The notes: generated by a model from the letters alone, not told the origin. A stretch of 64,000 nucleotides of DNA from Kyrpidia tusciae DSM 2912 (GCF_000092905.1 NC_014098.1:1364001-1428000); one strand, 5' to 3'. Counted from the first letter of the stretch, positions 39,548 to 47,881 are shown. Numbers and translations are program-made.

Positions 39548-40111
39548 ATGTCATTTCTTGCAGAAACCTTGGCATTCAATCGAGAATTCGTCCAGAACCG
39601 CAGCTATTCGGAGATCCCGCAATCAAAATACCCCAAGAAAAAGGTTCTGGTGGTCACCTGTATGGACGCCCGGCTGGTCGAATTGTTGCCCCGGGCGATG
39701 AATCTGCACAATGGAGACGCGAAGTTTGTCAAAACGGCCGGGGCGCTGATTTCTCACCCCTTTGGCGGGGCGATGCGGAGCATCATGGTGGGCGTGTATC
39801 AGCTTGGCGTGGAAGAAATTCTCGTGATCGGGCACCACGATTGCGGCATGATCGGATTGCGGCCCGAACGGGTTTTGGAGCGGGCCCAGACCCGGGGGAT
39901 TCCCCCGGAACGGTTGGACACGCTGAAGGGGGCGGGCATCGATCTTGAAGGTTGGCTGACGGGATTTGACCGGGTTGAAGAGGCCGTGGCCCACAGTGTG
40001 GAGATGATCCGCCAACATCCGCTGATTCCGCGGGATCTCCCCGTTCACGGTCTGGTGGTGGACCCGACCACGGGCCAGCTCGAGGTGCTCATCGACGGGT
40101 ATAACATGTGA
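39548..40111 (+). CDS. Beta-type carbonic anhydrase
   Basis: 187 residues. Zinc site residues CMDAR (first Cys with the Asp-Arg dyad) and HHDCG (His and second Cys), the arrangement of the YtiB/beta-class D group, which interconverts CO2 and bicarbonate. GHHDCGM and GGAMRSIMVGVYQLGV fit the family. ATG 39548 is six bases behind GAGGAGGGG, and those bases are also the right edge of IS110 copy A, so the gene's own promoter (perhaps TATACT at 35877-35882) has been displaced 3.6 kb upstream. It may now depend on a promoter inside the element. Confidence 0.92.
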   Translation: MSFLAETLAFNREFVQNRSYSEIPQSKYPKKKVLVVTCMDARLVELLPRAMNLHNGDAKFVKTAGALISHPFGGAMRSIMVGVYQLGVEEILVIGHHDCGMIGLRPERVLERAQTRGIPPERLDTLKGAGIDLEGWLTGFDRVEEAVAHSVEMIRQHPLIPRDLPVHGLVVDPTTGQLEVLIDGYNM

Positions 40112-40157
40112 CGGCTCAGCCTTGAGCTGCCGGGGGCACCTTCGAGAACATTGTGGG

Positions 40158-40289
40158 GTGAAGATGACGGATCAACAGCTGGGCACCCTGGAATCGTACA
40201 TCGCTGATCAAGGGATGGATCCGGCGGTCGCGGCAAAGAAGTGGATCGGTGAGAACCAGAGTGTGGTAGACGGCTGGTTGGGGCAGTGA
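40158..40289 (+). pseudogene. C-terminal fossil of a glycine betaine-binding protein (OpuAC-like)
   Basis: Some 43 codons reading VKMTDQQLGTLESYIADQG, then MDPAVAAKKWIGENQSVVDG, WLGQ and stop. This is the last segment of OpuAC-type substrate-binding proteins (typically ...AAKEWIEENQDVVDKWL). No upstream domain survives; the preceding bases belong to the carbonic anhydrase tail. Too short to be functional. Confidence 0.6.
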
Positions 40290-40358
40290 TGGAGAGTCTG
40301 CGGAAGGGAGAACGAGCAGGCGCTTGCGAGAGAGCAGGGGCCTGCGCCGCCCCCTTGT

Positions 40359-41030
40359 TCACTCGCTTTTTTCTTTCACAAGCCCGTGTTTGTACGCGTA
40401 GATCACCGCTTGGGTGCGGTCTTCCACCTGCAGTTTATCCAAAATATTCGTAACGTGGAATTTAACGGTCTTCACACCGATGTGCAGGGCGTCCGCCACT
40501 TCCTGGTTCGAGTATCCTTCGGCGAGAAGGAGCAGGACCTCCCGCTCCCGGTCGGTCAATTGTTCGTGGAGGGGTCGCTCATTCTGGCCGTCGGGCCGGC
40601 GCACCCGAGCCATCACTTTGGCCGCCACCTGGGCCTCCAGTACGGACTGCCCTTGCACAGCAGCTCGGATCGCCTGGGCGATCTCCGCCGCCCGGGAGGT
40701 CTTCAATAAGTAGCTGAAGGCCCCTGCTTCTAGGGCTGGATAAATTTTATCGTCGTCCACATAACTGGTAAGGACGATGATTTTACAATCGGGCAACCGT
40801 TCCAGAATCCGGCGGCTGGTTTCAATCCCGTCGATGGGCTCCATGACCAGATCCATGAGTACCACATCGGGCTGGTACTCCATGGCCAGGCGGACGCCCT
40901 CTTCCCCGTCCGCCGCTTCGCCCACCACTTCCATGTCTTCTTCCGTCCCCAGGACGGCGGCCAGGCCGATCCGGACCATCTCATGGTCGTCCACCAACAA
41001 TACGCGGATTTTTCTTTCTTCCGGTTCCAC
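40359..41030 (-). CDS. liaR: LiaR-like NarL/FixJ response regulator
   Basis: 223 residues. Receiver domain with DD (14-15), phospho-acceptor Asp in VLMDLVM (about 58), Thr/Ser in VLTSY and Lys in YLLKTS. C-terminal LuxR-type helix-turn-helix from LTDREREVLLLLAEG to VKFHVTNILDKL. Lies 23 bases downstream of the LiaS-like kinase and is the last gene of the envelope-stress operon, as in Bacillus liaIHGFSR. It probably activates the operon promoter when cell-wall synthesis is disturbed; that is by analogy. Confidence 0.92.
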   Translation of the reverse strand: MEPEERKIRVLLVDDHEMVRIGLAAVLGTEEDMEVVGEAADGEEGVRLAMEYQPDVVLMDLVMEPIDGIETSRRILERLPDCKIIVLTSYVDDDKIYPALEAGAFSYLLKTSRAAEIAQAIRAAVQGQSVLEAQVAAKVMARVRRPDGQNERPLHEQLTDREREVLLLLAEGYSNQEVADALHIGVKTVKFHVTNILDKLQVEDRTQAVIYAYKHGLVKEKSE

Positions 41031-41053
41031 TTGGTGTTCTCCTTTCCGCGGGG

Positions 41054-42085
41054 TTAGGCCAGCAAGGGGATGCGGACGTCGATCCGCGTCCCTTGGCCCG
41101 GGGCGGTCACAAGGTGAAACGTTCCCCCGATGGTGTGGACGCGCTCCCGAATACTGGAAAGTCCATAGGAGGCGTGTTTGTTCTCCCCGCTGTCGAAGCC
41201 GACGCCATTGTCCTGGATCTGCAGCCGGACCATCCGGGGTCGCCGCACTAACGCCACCTCCAGGCGGGTGGCTTTGGCGTGACGCAACACGTTGGATAGG
41301 GCCTCCTGGGCGATTCGAAACAACTGCTCCTCGATCCCCGGAGGGAGGCGGAGGGTCTCATCGATCCGCCACACGATGTCCAACGGGAGCTTTGCCCGGA
41401 ATTCTTGAAGCAGTTCGATCAAGGCTTGGGCTAGGTGCTTGCCCTCCAGGTGTACCGGACGCAGGTGCAGGAGCAGGGCCCGCATCTCCGATTGGGCCAC
41501 CGACGCCATTTCCTCAATGAGACGGATCTGTTGCCGGGCCCGGTCGGGGTCTTGGTCAAAACTACGAGCCACGGCGGTGGCGGTCATAGAAATCGCAAAC
41601 AGCTGTTGACTGACGGCGTCGTGGAGTTCCCGGGCCAAGCGCTGCCGTTCTTCCGCGATGGCGCTCTGTCGCACCTGAGCCGCCAACTCGGCGTTGTGGG
41701 AAGAGAGCCGCTGCAAGGAATGGACCTGCTCTTTCCACAACGCCCGGATATGGGCGAGGTGTTGGGCCAAGCGCCCGATTTCGTCCTCTCCCAGGAATGG
41801 GATCTCGGGGGCAAAATCCCCTTTTTCCATGTATACCATGATGTCCTTCACCCGGTCCAGTCGGGCGACGACAGGGTGGGTCATCCAGTAGCCGAAAAGA
41901 ACGCCGCTCGAGAGGGCGATGGCCAGGGCGGTGAGTCCCGGGACCAGGTAAGCGTGCCACCCATCCCATGACGGGAAGCCGAGATACATGGAGAGGACAT
42001 AGAATTGAAGACCGCTTAACACCAAACTGAAAACCAGCCCCTGCCCCATGGCCCGCCAAATCATATCGGTCAATCGCTTGGACAT
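41054..42085 (-). CDS. liaS: LiaS-like sensor histidine kinase
   Basis: 343 residues. Two membrane segments near the N-terminus with a short extracellular loop (intramembrane-sensing type), a HAMP-like stretch ending in EIPFLGEDEIGRLAQHL, HisKA_3 dimerisation domain with the phospho-His in RLARELHDAVSQQL, and an ATPase domain (QEALSNVLRHA N-box, DNGVGF G-box). ATG 42085 follows AGGAAGG; the longer frame is not needed. The neighbour LiaF normally holds this kinase inactive. Pair with the response regulator downstream. Confidence 0.92.
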   Translation of the reverse strand: MSKRLTDMIWRAMGQGLVFSLVLSGLQFYVLSMYLGFPSWDGWHAYLVPGLTALAIALSSGVLFGYWMTHPVVARLDRVKDIMVYMEKGDFAPEIPFLGEDEIGRLAQHLAHIRALWKEQVHSLQRLSSHNAELAAQVRQSAIAEERQRLARELHDAVSQQLFAISMTATAVARSFDQDPDRARQQIRLIEEMASVAQSEMRALLLHLRPVHLEGKHLAQALIELLQEFRAKLPLDIVWRIDETLRLPPGIEEQLFRIAQEALSNVLRHAKATRLEVALVRRPRMVRLQIQDNGVGFDSGENKHASYGLSSIRERVHTIGGTFHLVTAPGQGTRIDVRIPLLA

Positions 42086-42104
42086 GGCGAACTTCCTTCC
42101 TGGG

Positions 42105-42752
42105 TCACACCTGTTTGATTTCAATATCCCCCATCACCAAGACGATGCGAAAGTGGAATCTGTACCGGCTCTGCTCATAAAACGGGGACTTCCACTTAAC
42201 GCGGTTGATCAGCCCTTCATCCCGCCGCCCCGGGACTTCCACCCGCCCGAAGAGGGTGGAGGCTTCGACCACAGCTCCGGCGTCCTCGGGCAGCCAAATC
42301 TCCACCTTGGCGGCGAGATTTTGGATCATCCAAAAAGTTTCAGGTTTCTCTCCCACCGCCAGGTTGAAATCGATATGGTATTCTCCGATCGCCCCGAGAA
42401 AGCCCTGGTCCTGCAGGAGCCAGGGTCGGGACTCCAGCCGAACGCTGTGCAGCGGCCTCCTGTACAGATACGGAATCCGGCGCCGTTCCCGACGGGGGAC
42501 GTGCAACCAAAACCAACTGGCCAGGAGGACGACAGATGCGATGGGCACCAAGTGCCATCCGATCAACAGGAGAATTCCCAGGACGATCAACAAGCCAGCC
42601 AAGCGGCGAAGGGATGTCTTTCGCAATCCCAGGATGCCGAGAACGAGGAGGAGGATGGCCAGTTGTTCGGCGAGTCCCACATGCCGAAACAACAAAAGAT
42701 AGAGGCCGCAGGCCAAGAAGAGTAGCGCAGTATTTCGCCGGCGGCGGTCCAT
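42105..42752 (-). CDS. liaF: LiaF-like membrane inhibitor of the Lia system
   Basis: 215 residues. Four to five hydrophobic segments in the first 90 residues, then a soluble domain of about 110 residues with GAIGEYHIDFNLAV and KVEIWLPEDAGAVVEAST, the DUF2154/LiaF C-terminal pattern. In Bacillus LiaF represses LiaS until envelope stress. Placed between the PspA gene and liaS. The stop is 19 bases before the liaS start. Confidence 0.88.
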   Translation of the reverse strand: MDRRRRNTALLFLACGLYLLLFRHVGLAEQLAILLLVLGILGLRKTSLRRLAGLLIVLGILLLIGWHLVPIASVVLLASWFWLHVPRRERRRIPYLYRRPLHSVRLESRPWLLQDQGFLGAIGEYHIDFNLAVGEKPETFWMIQNLAAKVEIWLPEDAGAVVEASTLFGRVEVPGRRDEGLINRVKWKSPFYEQSRYRFHFRIVLVMGDIEIKQV

Positions 42753-42816
42753 CCAGACCCCCTCCCATGGACCAGATCGAGAGCGGCGACCCGGTCGCGG
42801 CCGCCGCTCTCATCGA

Positions 42817-43479
42817 TTATTTCAACCCCAGCTTGCCCCTCAGCCTTTCCATTTCCTCGTCGATTCGGCGTTCAGTGCCCGGATCGGCCATTCCGGGTCC
42901 GGCGGACCCGCGCATCAGGCCGGCTTCGATTTCCATTTGGAGGATGCGTTCCTCCACCCGCTGGAAACCCTGGGCCGCGTTGCCCCGCCCCAGGACGCCG
43001 CTGAAACCGGACTGGCTCATCTGCTTTTGCGTCTGGGCCATAAAGCTGCGGGCCGCGAGCTCGTTTCGCTTGTTGCGCATCCGGTAAAAGGTTTCTTTCC
43101 GTTCGTGCAACAGGTGGGCCAACTCTTCCGATTGGGCCCTTGCCTGGCTGTGCAAGGTCTGTACTTCCGTCATCCTCTGCTGCAGGTGAAGGCGGTCGGC
43201 CAGCCATTGCCGGGCGGTCTCTTCCTTGCCCTCCCGAAGGGCTTGTTCCGCCTGTGCCTCCCGCTCGGCCATCAGGCGCTCCAGATCTTTCACCTGTTCG
43301 GCCAGTTTCCGTTCGTGGGCCATCTGTTTCGCCACCGTGACCTCGGCTTCGGCGATTTCTTCCTCCATGTCCCGAAGATATTGGTTCAATAATGCCACGG
43401 GGTTCTCCACTTTGTCGAGCCACTCGTTGATCGAGGCCGCCGTCATGTCCCGCAATCGTTGAAACACACCCATGATCAC
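42817..43479 (-). CDS. PspA/IM30 (LiaH-like) membrane-stress protein
   Basis: 220 residues, nearly all predicted coiled coil. N-terminal VFQRLRDMTAASINEWLDKV is the amphipathic helix of PspA/IM30/Vipp1 (ESCRT-III-like) proteins, followed by ENPVALLNQYLRDMEEEI, a hallmark of the family. It likely coats and stabilises damaged membrane. Start GTG 43479 shares GTGA with the upstream pspC stop; ATG 43473 is an alternative. C-terminal tail of about 40 residues is Gly/Met-rich before the last helix. Confidence 0.9.
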   Translation of the reverse strand: MIMGVFQRLRDMTAASINEWLDKVENPVALLNQYLRDMEEEIAEAEVTVAKQMAHERKLAEQVKDLERLMAEREAQAEQALREGKEETARQWLADRLHLQQRMTEVQTLHSQARAQSEELAHLLHERKETFYRMRNKRNELAARSFMAQTQKQMSQSGFSGVLGRGNAAQGFQRVEERILQMEIEAGLMRGSAGPGMADPGTERRIDEEMERLRGKLGLK

Positions 43480-43901
43480 AGATCCCCTTTCTCGTTGTTC
43501 TCGTACCGGGCCAACTTTTCCTTCAGGCGATCGATCTCTTTCTGCATGGCCTTTCTTTCCACATCTCGAAGCTTTTCATCCAAGGGGGAGGGGTCCGACC
43601 AGGGTCCGCGATCATACGAAGACCCGTAAGGGGCGCCCGGTGAGTGAGGGCCTGAAAATGGCCCCGGCCGGCGATACCCCGGATAGAAATCGTCTGCATG
43701 CCCCATGGCAACGGAATCCCAGGGCTCTTTGGGGACGATCAGGCTGATGACGAAGTAGAGAAAAATCACCGTGCCTCCGGAGAAGACCGCCGTGATCACC
43801 AGGAGGATGCGCAGGAGGGTGGAGTCCACATCCAACCATTCGGCCAATCCCCCGCACAGCCCCGTGATTTTTTTGTCCCGGCGTGAACGATACAGTTTCA
43901 T
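43476..43901 (-). CDS. PspC-domain protein
   Basis: 141 residues. MKLYRSRRDKKITGLCGGLAEWLDVDSTLLRILLV is a full PspC domain: a basic start, the GLCGGLA motif and one or two membrane helices ending in FLYFVISLIVPKEPW. A Pro/Gly-rich linker and a charged coiled-coil tail (EKLRDVERKAMQKEIDRLKEK) follow and could bind the neighbouring PspA proteins. The start at ATG 43901 overlaps the stop of the upstream gene (TGATG), and GGAAGG precedes it. Confidence 0.9.
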   Translation of the reverse strand: MKLYRSRRDKKITGLCGGLAEWLDVDSTLLRILLVITAVFSGGTVIFLYFVISLIVPKEPWDSVAMGHADDFYPGYRRPGPFSGPHSPGAPYGSSYDRGPWSDPSPLDEKLRDVERKAMQKEIDRLKEKLARYENNEKGDL

Positions 43902-44500
43902 CAGTACATCCTTCCTTCCGGCCTGTCCCACTCTCGGCGCAGCTGTTGCAGAGCTTCCCATTCCCTTTCTCGATCTGCAAATTCCTCTTCCAGGCGCTGG
44001 AGGGAGGTAAGCGGATCACCCCGAAAGGCCGCAGACGGCGAAGTCAGCTGTTGTTGGAGCCGAAGGGACTCCATGCGAAGCAGATAGAGCTCCCGTTTTG
44101 AAGCCATTTCCCTGTAGACCCGCTCCATCTCTATCCATTGCGTCTCCGCTTGCTCCAGGGTCTTCAGCGCCTGAAGAACCATGCGGCGATAGGCGCCAAC
44201 CTCGTCTTCCGCCCGGGCTTTTTCCGCCAGGGCTAGCCGGGCCAACTCTTCCTCGCCCGCTTCAAGAGCCAGACAGGCTTGTCCTTCCCGTTTTTTGCAC
44301 CACTCTTCGCCGGCCTCGATTCGGTGTTGCAACGTCATGACGTGATTTTTCAACCGGTAGATCAACCTTTCCCACTCCCGCAGGTTTCTCGCCGCTGCGG
44401 CGAGAAGGCGATCGAGTTGCTCCAGGGGGTCGCCCCGGCGCTCCAGCTCCTCATTCCAGTGGGCCCGGGTGATGTCCCACATTCGCTGCGTCAGGCTCAC
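43901..44500 (-). CDS. Second PspA-like coiled-coil protein
   Basis: 199 residues. Starts SLTQRMWDITRAHWNEELE, then GDPLEQLDRLLAAAARNLRE, a spacing like the PspA N-terminus (amphipathic helix, then a DPxxxLDQ helix), and continues as uninterrupted coiled coil. It is clearly divergent from the PspA gene two places downstream. Two PspA-like proteins in one operon might co-assemble. Tightly coupled to pspC. Family call is by architecture and is less sure than for the other copy. Confidence 0.72.
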   Translation of the reverse strand: MSLTQRMWDITRAHWNEELERRGDPLEQLDRLLAAAARNLREWERLIYRLKNHVMTLQHRIEAGEEWCKKREGQACLALEAGEEELARLALAEKARAEDEVGAYRRMVLQALKTLEQAETQWIEMERVYREMASKRELYLLRMESLRLQQQLTSPSAAFRGDPLTSLQRLEEEFADREREWEALQQLRREWDRPEGRMY

Positions 44501-44512
44501 GTTTCGTCCCTC

Positions 44513-44821
44513 CTAGAACACGCGCGGTCTCTTGGCAAATAGCAGGAAGCCCCCGTAGGCGATCAAACCGATGGCCACCAGCCAACCGATGAGATGAAAC
44601 AGCTTTCCGAACACAATCAAGCTCCCGAGAACGATCAAGGCGCTTCCGATCAAAGGGCGGCCTCGGCGCCAGAGCAGAATCCCACCGAGCACGAAAATGG
44701 CGGCGAGGAGCCATCCGCCCAGCCAGCCGAACCCGATCCAGCCCATGCCCAGTTTATGCCAGACAATGAGAAGCCCTAAACCGATGAGCAGCAGGGCGAG
44801 CCAAGTGCTGCGACGGCCCAT
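44513..44821 (-). CDS. LiaI-like small membrane protein
   Basis: 102 residues with about four short hydrophobic helices (LALLLIGLGLLIVW, LLAAIFVLGGILLW, LIGSALIVLGSLIVF, LVAIGLIAYGGFLLF), the DUF5668/LiaI_LiaF-TM pattern. First gene of the envelope-stress operon, 12 bases ahead of the second PspA-like gene. In Bacillus LiaI anchors LiaH at the membrane; a similar anchoring role is inferred. ATG 44821 follows AAAGGATG. No clear promoter hexamers were found upstream. Confidence 0.75.
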   Translation of the reverse strand: MGRRSTWLALLLIGLGLLIVWHKLGMGWIGFGWLGGWLLAAIFVLGGILLWRRGRPLIGSALIVLGSLIVFGKLFHLIGWLVAIGLIAYGGFLLFAKRPRVF

Positions 44822-44930
44822 GCGTTTTCACATCCTTTCTTCGGCCCTCTGTCTTTACAGGTTTAGGGTAATCCCAGGAGGTGCGGAAGAAAACGGACGA
44901 AAGGCGGTCGCCGGGCCCCGACTTTGGTCT

Positions 44931-44970
44931 AGGACAAGCCTGGACCCAGTAGGACAAGCCTGGACCCAGG
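44931..44970. repeat. Tandem 20-bp direct repeat
   Basis: AGGACAAGCCTGGACCCAGT at 44931-44950 is repeated at 44951-44970 with one change, and a third partial unit (AGGACGAGCA) follows. Lies in a 240-base gap between the liaI-like gene and the radical-SAM fragment. No function is apparent; it could come from replication slippage. Confidence 0.85.
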
Positions 44971-45059
44971 AGGACGAGCATGGTGGCCTTCCCGGGGAAG
45001 GCGCGCCCCACCTCTGGCAACGAGCGGCACAGGGCTCCGGACTTAAGGCGGGAAGGGTG

Positions 45060-45393
45060 TTAGAAGTAGAGGTGCTCCTTGATGGAGTACAGGGTGATTC
45101 TGGCGGGAAGAGCGGCGAGAGCTTGCTGCCAGCGAAGGAGTTCCCGTGCTGTCTCGGGCTCTGAGAAGGTCGTCAGGCCGGCGGCCCGGGCCTGGCTTTC
45201 GTAATCGGTGTCCTCGGGCTCCATAAAAGGGGAGAGAAAAATCACGTCTTCGGATGTGAGGTGGAGGTTGCGGAGGGCCTCCAGCGTCCCGTCCAGATGC
45301 TCCTCGGCAAAGGCGGGGCCTCCGGCGCCCACGAGAAGGATCACCCCGAGACGGAAGCCGACCTCTTTCAAGACGTTCAAGGCGTGAACCGCC
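45060..45393 (-). pseudogene. Radical SAM protein, C-terminal fragment
   Basis: About 110 residues (VHALNVLKEVGFRLGVILLV, then GAGGPAFAEEHLDGTLEALR and SEDVIFLSPF) matching the last third of the radical SAM fold. The N-terminal part, ending in FLRKPGTARG, is at 47974-48806 on the same strand. The order and strand show one gene cut by the IS607-type element between them. The apparent ATG at 45413 comes from the element, not the original gene. Confidence 0.8.
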
Positions 45394-45834
45394 TGTTTCA
45401 TTTTTGCTATCACCTTCTATCAAACATTGACAGACTTAACAGCAAAGCAGTTTACGCTCTCCGAGAGGCTGGCTGCTCCCCGAAGACCCGATTGGCGAGG
45501 CCCTGGGGCCGAGCATCTGGAGTCCCGCCCGAAACAGTACCATCCGGTCGTCCGCCGACCAGCGCCCGACACCGACAGTTTCCAAACGGCGGGGTGGTCC
45601 CTCGACGCTTGCGGCGTCTCCCACCGGCAGGACAGGGATCAGTTTCGCCAACCCGGAAGGCCGTTTTGCCGAACCCCCCAGGATCAGCCACCCGGCGGCG
45701 CTCCGCTTGCGCCTCATCGTCAAAGCCGTGTTCCGTGCGGCCTTCGCCAACCCCCCCACGCCCTCACGGTCTTTCTCCCGCCCGGCCTGTCCCTGTCCCG
45801 TCCTCCCGGGAACATCCCGGGAACTCTGATTCAT
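45394..45834 (-). ncRNA. Candidate guide RNA (omega RNA) region of the IS607-type TnpB
   Basis: The 440 bases between the tnpB stop and the element's right end hold a 399-base open frame without homology features. They contain several GC hairpins, including CCCGGGATGTTCCCGGG at 45805-45821. In characterised TnpB systems the guide RNA overlaps the tnpB 3' end and finishes at the right end, with the guide reading into flanking DNA. Structure and ends are not established here. Confidence 0.35.
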
Positions 45835-47268
45835 TCATGCGTGGTTCTCCCAGTAGCGCTTCAGCAAAATTCTTTTGACTTCTTTGTGTGGGGTGTACTT
45901 TGTGATCTCTTGGTCGCGAAGACGCCCCTTCACATTGGTCGCCGCCACATGGTCCGCATCTCCTTCATATCCGCACTTTTGGCACCGGAATGAATCACCG
46001 TTGCGGTTCTTGCCGTCCACCCACCCGCATCCGGGACAGGGACAGGTCTGGCTCGTATAAGCGGCGTTCACCGGTCCCGGATCGGTTATGGAATAAACAT
46101 GGAACAAGTATTCCAGTCGCCCCCGGATCGCCTGCCGTTGCCACTGGCTCACCTTGCGGGACAGCCCCTTGTTCCTCGCCTTCCCCCGCAGGTGGGACAA
46201 ATCTTCGTAAGCGATCACCCTCGGCCGGCGTTCCCGAAAAAACGCCCGAAACGCCCGGTTGATCTCGTTCTCGCACCACGCCCGGTACCGCCTGTGTCGC
46301 TTGTGCTGTTTCACCAGCCCCAGGTTGTGCCGCCGGATTCGCCGGGCCTTTCCCGGGTCCCTCTCCCGGTTTTTGCGATACAACGCCCACAGCTTCTGGC
46401 GTTTCCGTCCTTTGTCCAGCACGTGGTCCGACATCTCTTGCAGGGCCTGGCCGTACTCCGGCCGATACTTCTTCCCCGAGTCGTCCGTCAGAACTTCGGT
46501 GACTCCCAGGTCGATTCCCGCCTCTTCCTCCCCGGCCGGGTAGGTCTTCGGTTCCCGGATCATGTGAATCTCCACCGCCTGTTCGTCCGGCAGCAGAACC
46601 ACCCGCAGATTGCCCCTCAGCTTGTGAATCCCGGCAAGGGGGATCACGATCCTTTTTCCCGGGGACAACCCCATCACCGCCACATACTGCCGGTTGCCCA
46701 CCATGAACACTCGGTACATCTGCTGATCCACAACAAAACTCCGGGCTTTCCTGACCCGCGGCCTCTTTCCCAGGACCCGGCGAAACAGTCGCTTCAGCCC
46801 GTGGCGGACCTTCTTCCGCCCGGCCGGCTCCAATTCGGTCTTTTTCCCGGCCAGATCCTCATCCCGAAAAATCGCCTCGATCTTTCTCCAATCCCGGGGG
46901 CTGTCCCCGAACTTGTCCAGCAACCAGAAGGCGTAATCCCGTTCCTTCGGGGTTAACCCCTCGTTGCGGTGAAGACGGCCCCGCACCTCGGCAATCGCCG
47001 CTTCCCACTGTCGCTCCAGGGTCCATAAGGCGTCTTCCAAAGCCAACTTCCACTGCCGGGCCTGAAGACCAAAGGGACTCATAAACCCGGCGGCCACCCG
47101 TTCATCTCGAATTCTCCGTTTATACCCCAGATCCTTGAGGGACTTCACCTGCGCGTACTCCACCAAGAAGGCGTCCTTCTGCCGGGAATACGCCTCAGCC
47201 ACTTCGACGATCTGCCTCCATTTCTCACGATTCAGCGGCAGGCTCTTTTGTCGGATCGTCTGTCGCAC
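45835..47268 (-). CDS. tnpB: TnpB of the IS607-type element
   Basis: 477 residues, somewhat longer than most TnpB proteins. RuvC residues: Asp in AGIDLGVTEVLTDD, Glu in IAYEDLSHLRG, final Asp in GDADHVAATN. Zinc ribbon CPCPGCGW ... CQKCGYEG. The N-terminal 150 residues are helical and differ from the other TnpB in the window. It overlaps tnpA by 44 bases. RNA-guided DNA nuclease by family knowledge; all catalytic residues are present. Confidence 0.92.
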   Translation of the reverse strand: MRQTIRQKSLPLNREKWRQIVEVAEAYSRQKDAFLVEYAQVKSLKDLGYKRRIRDERVAAGFMSPFGLQARQWKLALEDALWTLERQWEAAIAEVRGRLHRNEGLTPKERDYAFWLLDKFGDSPRDWRKIEAIFRDEDLAGKKTELEPAGRKKVRHGLKRLFRRVLGKRPRVRKARSFVVDQQMYRVFMVGNRQYVAVMGLSPGKRIVIPLAGIHKLRGNLRVVLLPDEQAVEIHMIREPKTYPAGEEEAGIDLGVTEVLTDDSGKKYRPEYGQALQEMSDHVLDKGRKRQKLWALYRKNRERDPGKARRIRRHNLGLVKQHKRHRRYRAWCENEINRAFRAFFRERRPRVIAYEDLSHLRGKARNKGLSRKVSQWQRQAIRGRLEYLFHVYSITDPGPVNAAYTSQTCPCPGCGWVDGKNRNGDSFRCQKCGYEGDADHVAATNVKGRLRDQEITKYTPHKEVKRILLKRYWENHA

Positions 47269-47881
47269 CGGATAGTTCCTCCCGAACGGCTTTGGTCAGT
47301 TTCCGCGCCCTGTAGGTTCTTGACCCGTAGAGTTTTGCCGCAAAATGCTGGACAATGCTTATTAGATCTTCGGCCAGTTCTTGGGCCGGTGACATGTCCT
47401 CGGCCTTGTTGACCACCAGAATCTCGCAACCGAACTGTGCAAACAGGTCCTCCAAGAAATCAAACCCAAACCGGACCAGCCGGTCCTTGTGAGCCACAAT
47501 CACCGTCTCGATTTCCCCGCGGGTGACGGCCCCACACATCCTTTGGAAATTCCTTCGCCGATCATTCAACGCCGACCCAACATCGACGAAAATCTCGTCA
47601 ATGGTGAGGCCCTTTCCGGCCGCAAATTCCTTCAGGAAACGCAACTGGTTCTCCAGGTCCGGTTTTTGCCCTGCGGAAGACACCCGGGCGTAAATGACCG
47701 TTTTCTTTTTTTCTTTTTGTTTCCCGATTCCTAACGCCTGATAGAACATATCCTGGGTGTATCTGCGCTTGTTGGTAGGAGTTCGCAAAGGCACCAGCTT
47801 GCCTTCCCTGTCCCACGCTCGAAGTGTGGAGACGCTGACGCCGAGTTTCTCCGCAAACTCTCGAATCGAATAGAGCTTCAC
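47225..47881 (-). CDS. tnpA: IS607-family serine recombinase TnpA
   Basis: 218 residues. MerR-type helix-turn-helix at the N-terminus (SIREFAEKLGVSVSTLRAWD, then EGKLVPLRT), then the serine-resolvase core: VIYARVSSAGQK with the nucleophile Ser (about 69) and AHKDRLVRFGFD, the conserved Arg region. Catalyses cut-and-paste through a circular intermediate in the family. Ends overlap the tnpB start. Looks intact. Confidence 0.93.
   Translation of the reverse strand: MKLYSIREFAEKLGVSVSTLRAWDREGKLVPLRTPTNKRRYTQDMFYQALGIGKQKEKKKTVIYARVSSAGQKPDLENQLRFLKEFAAGKGLTIDEIFVDVGSALNDRRRNFQRMCGAVTRGEIETVIVAHKDRLVRFGFDFLEDLFAQFGCEILVVNKAEDMSPAQELAEDLISIVQHFAAKLYGSRTYRARKLTKAVREELSGATDDPTKEPAAES

Noticed and set aside
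45436..45834. 132-residue frame after tnpB as a third transposon gene
   Set aside because: No motif, composition of a GC-rich shadow, and the position fits a TnpB guide RNA and right end.
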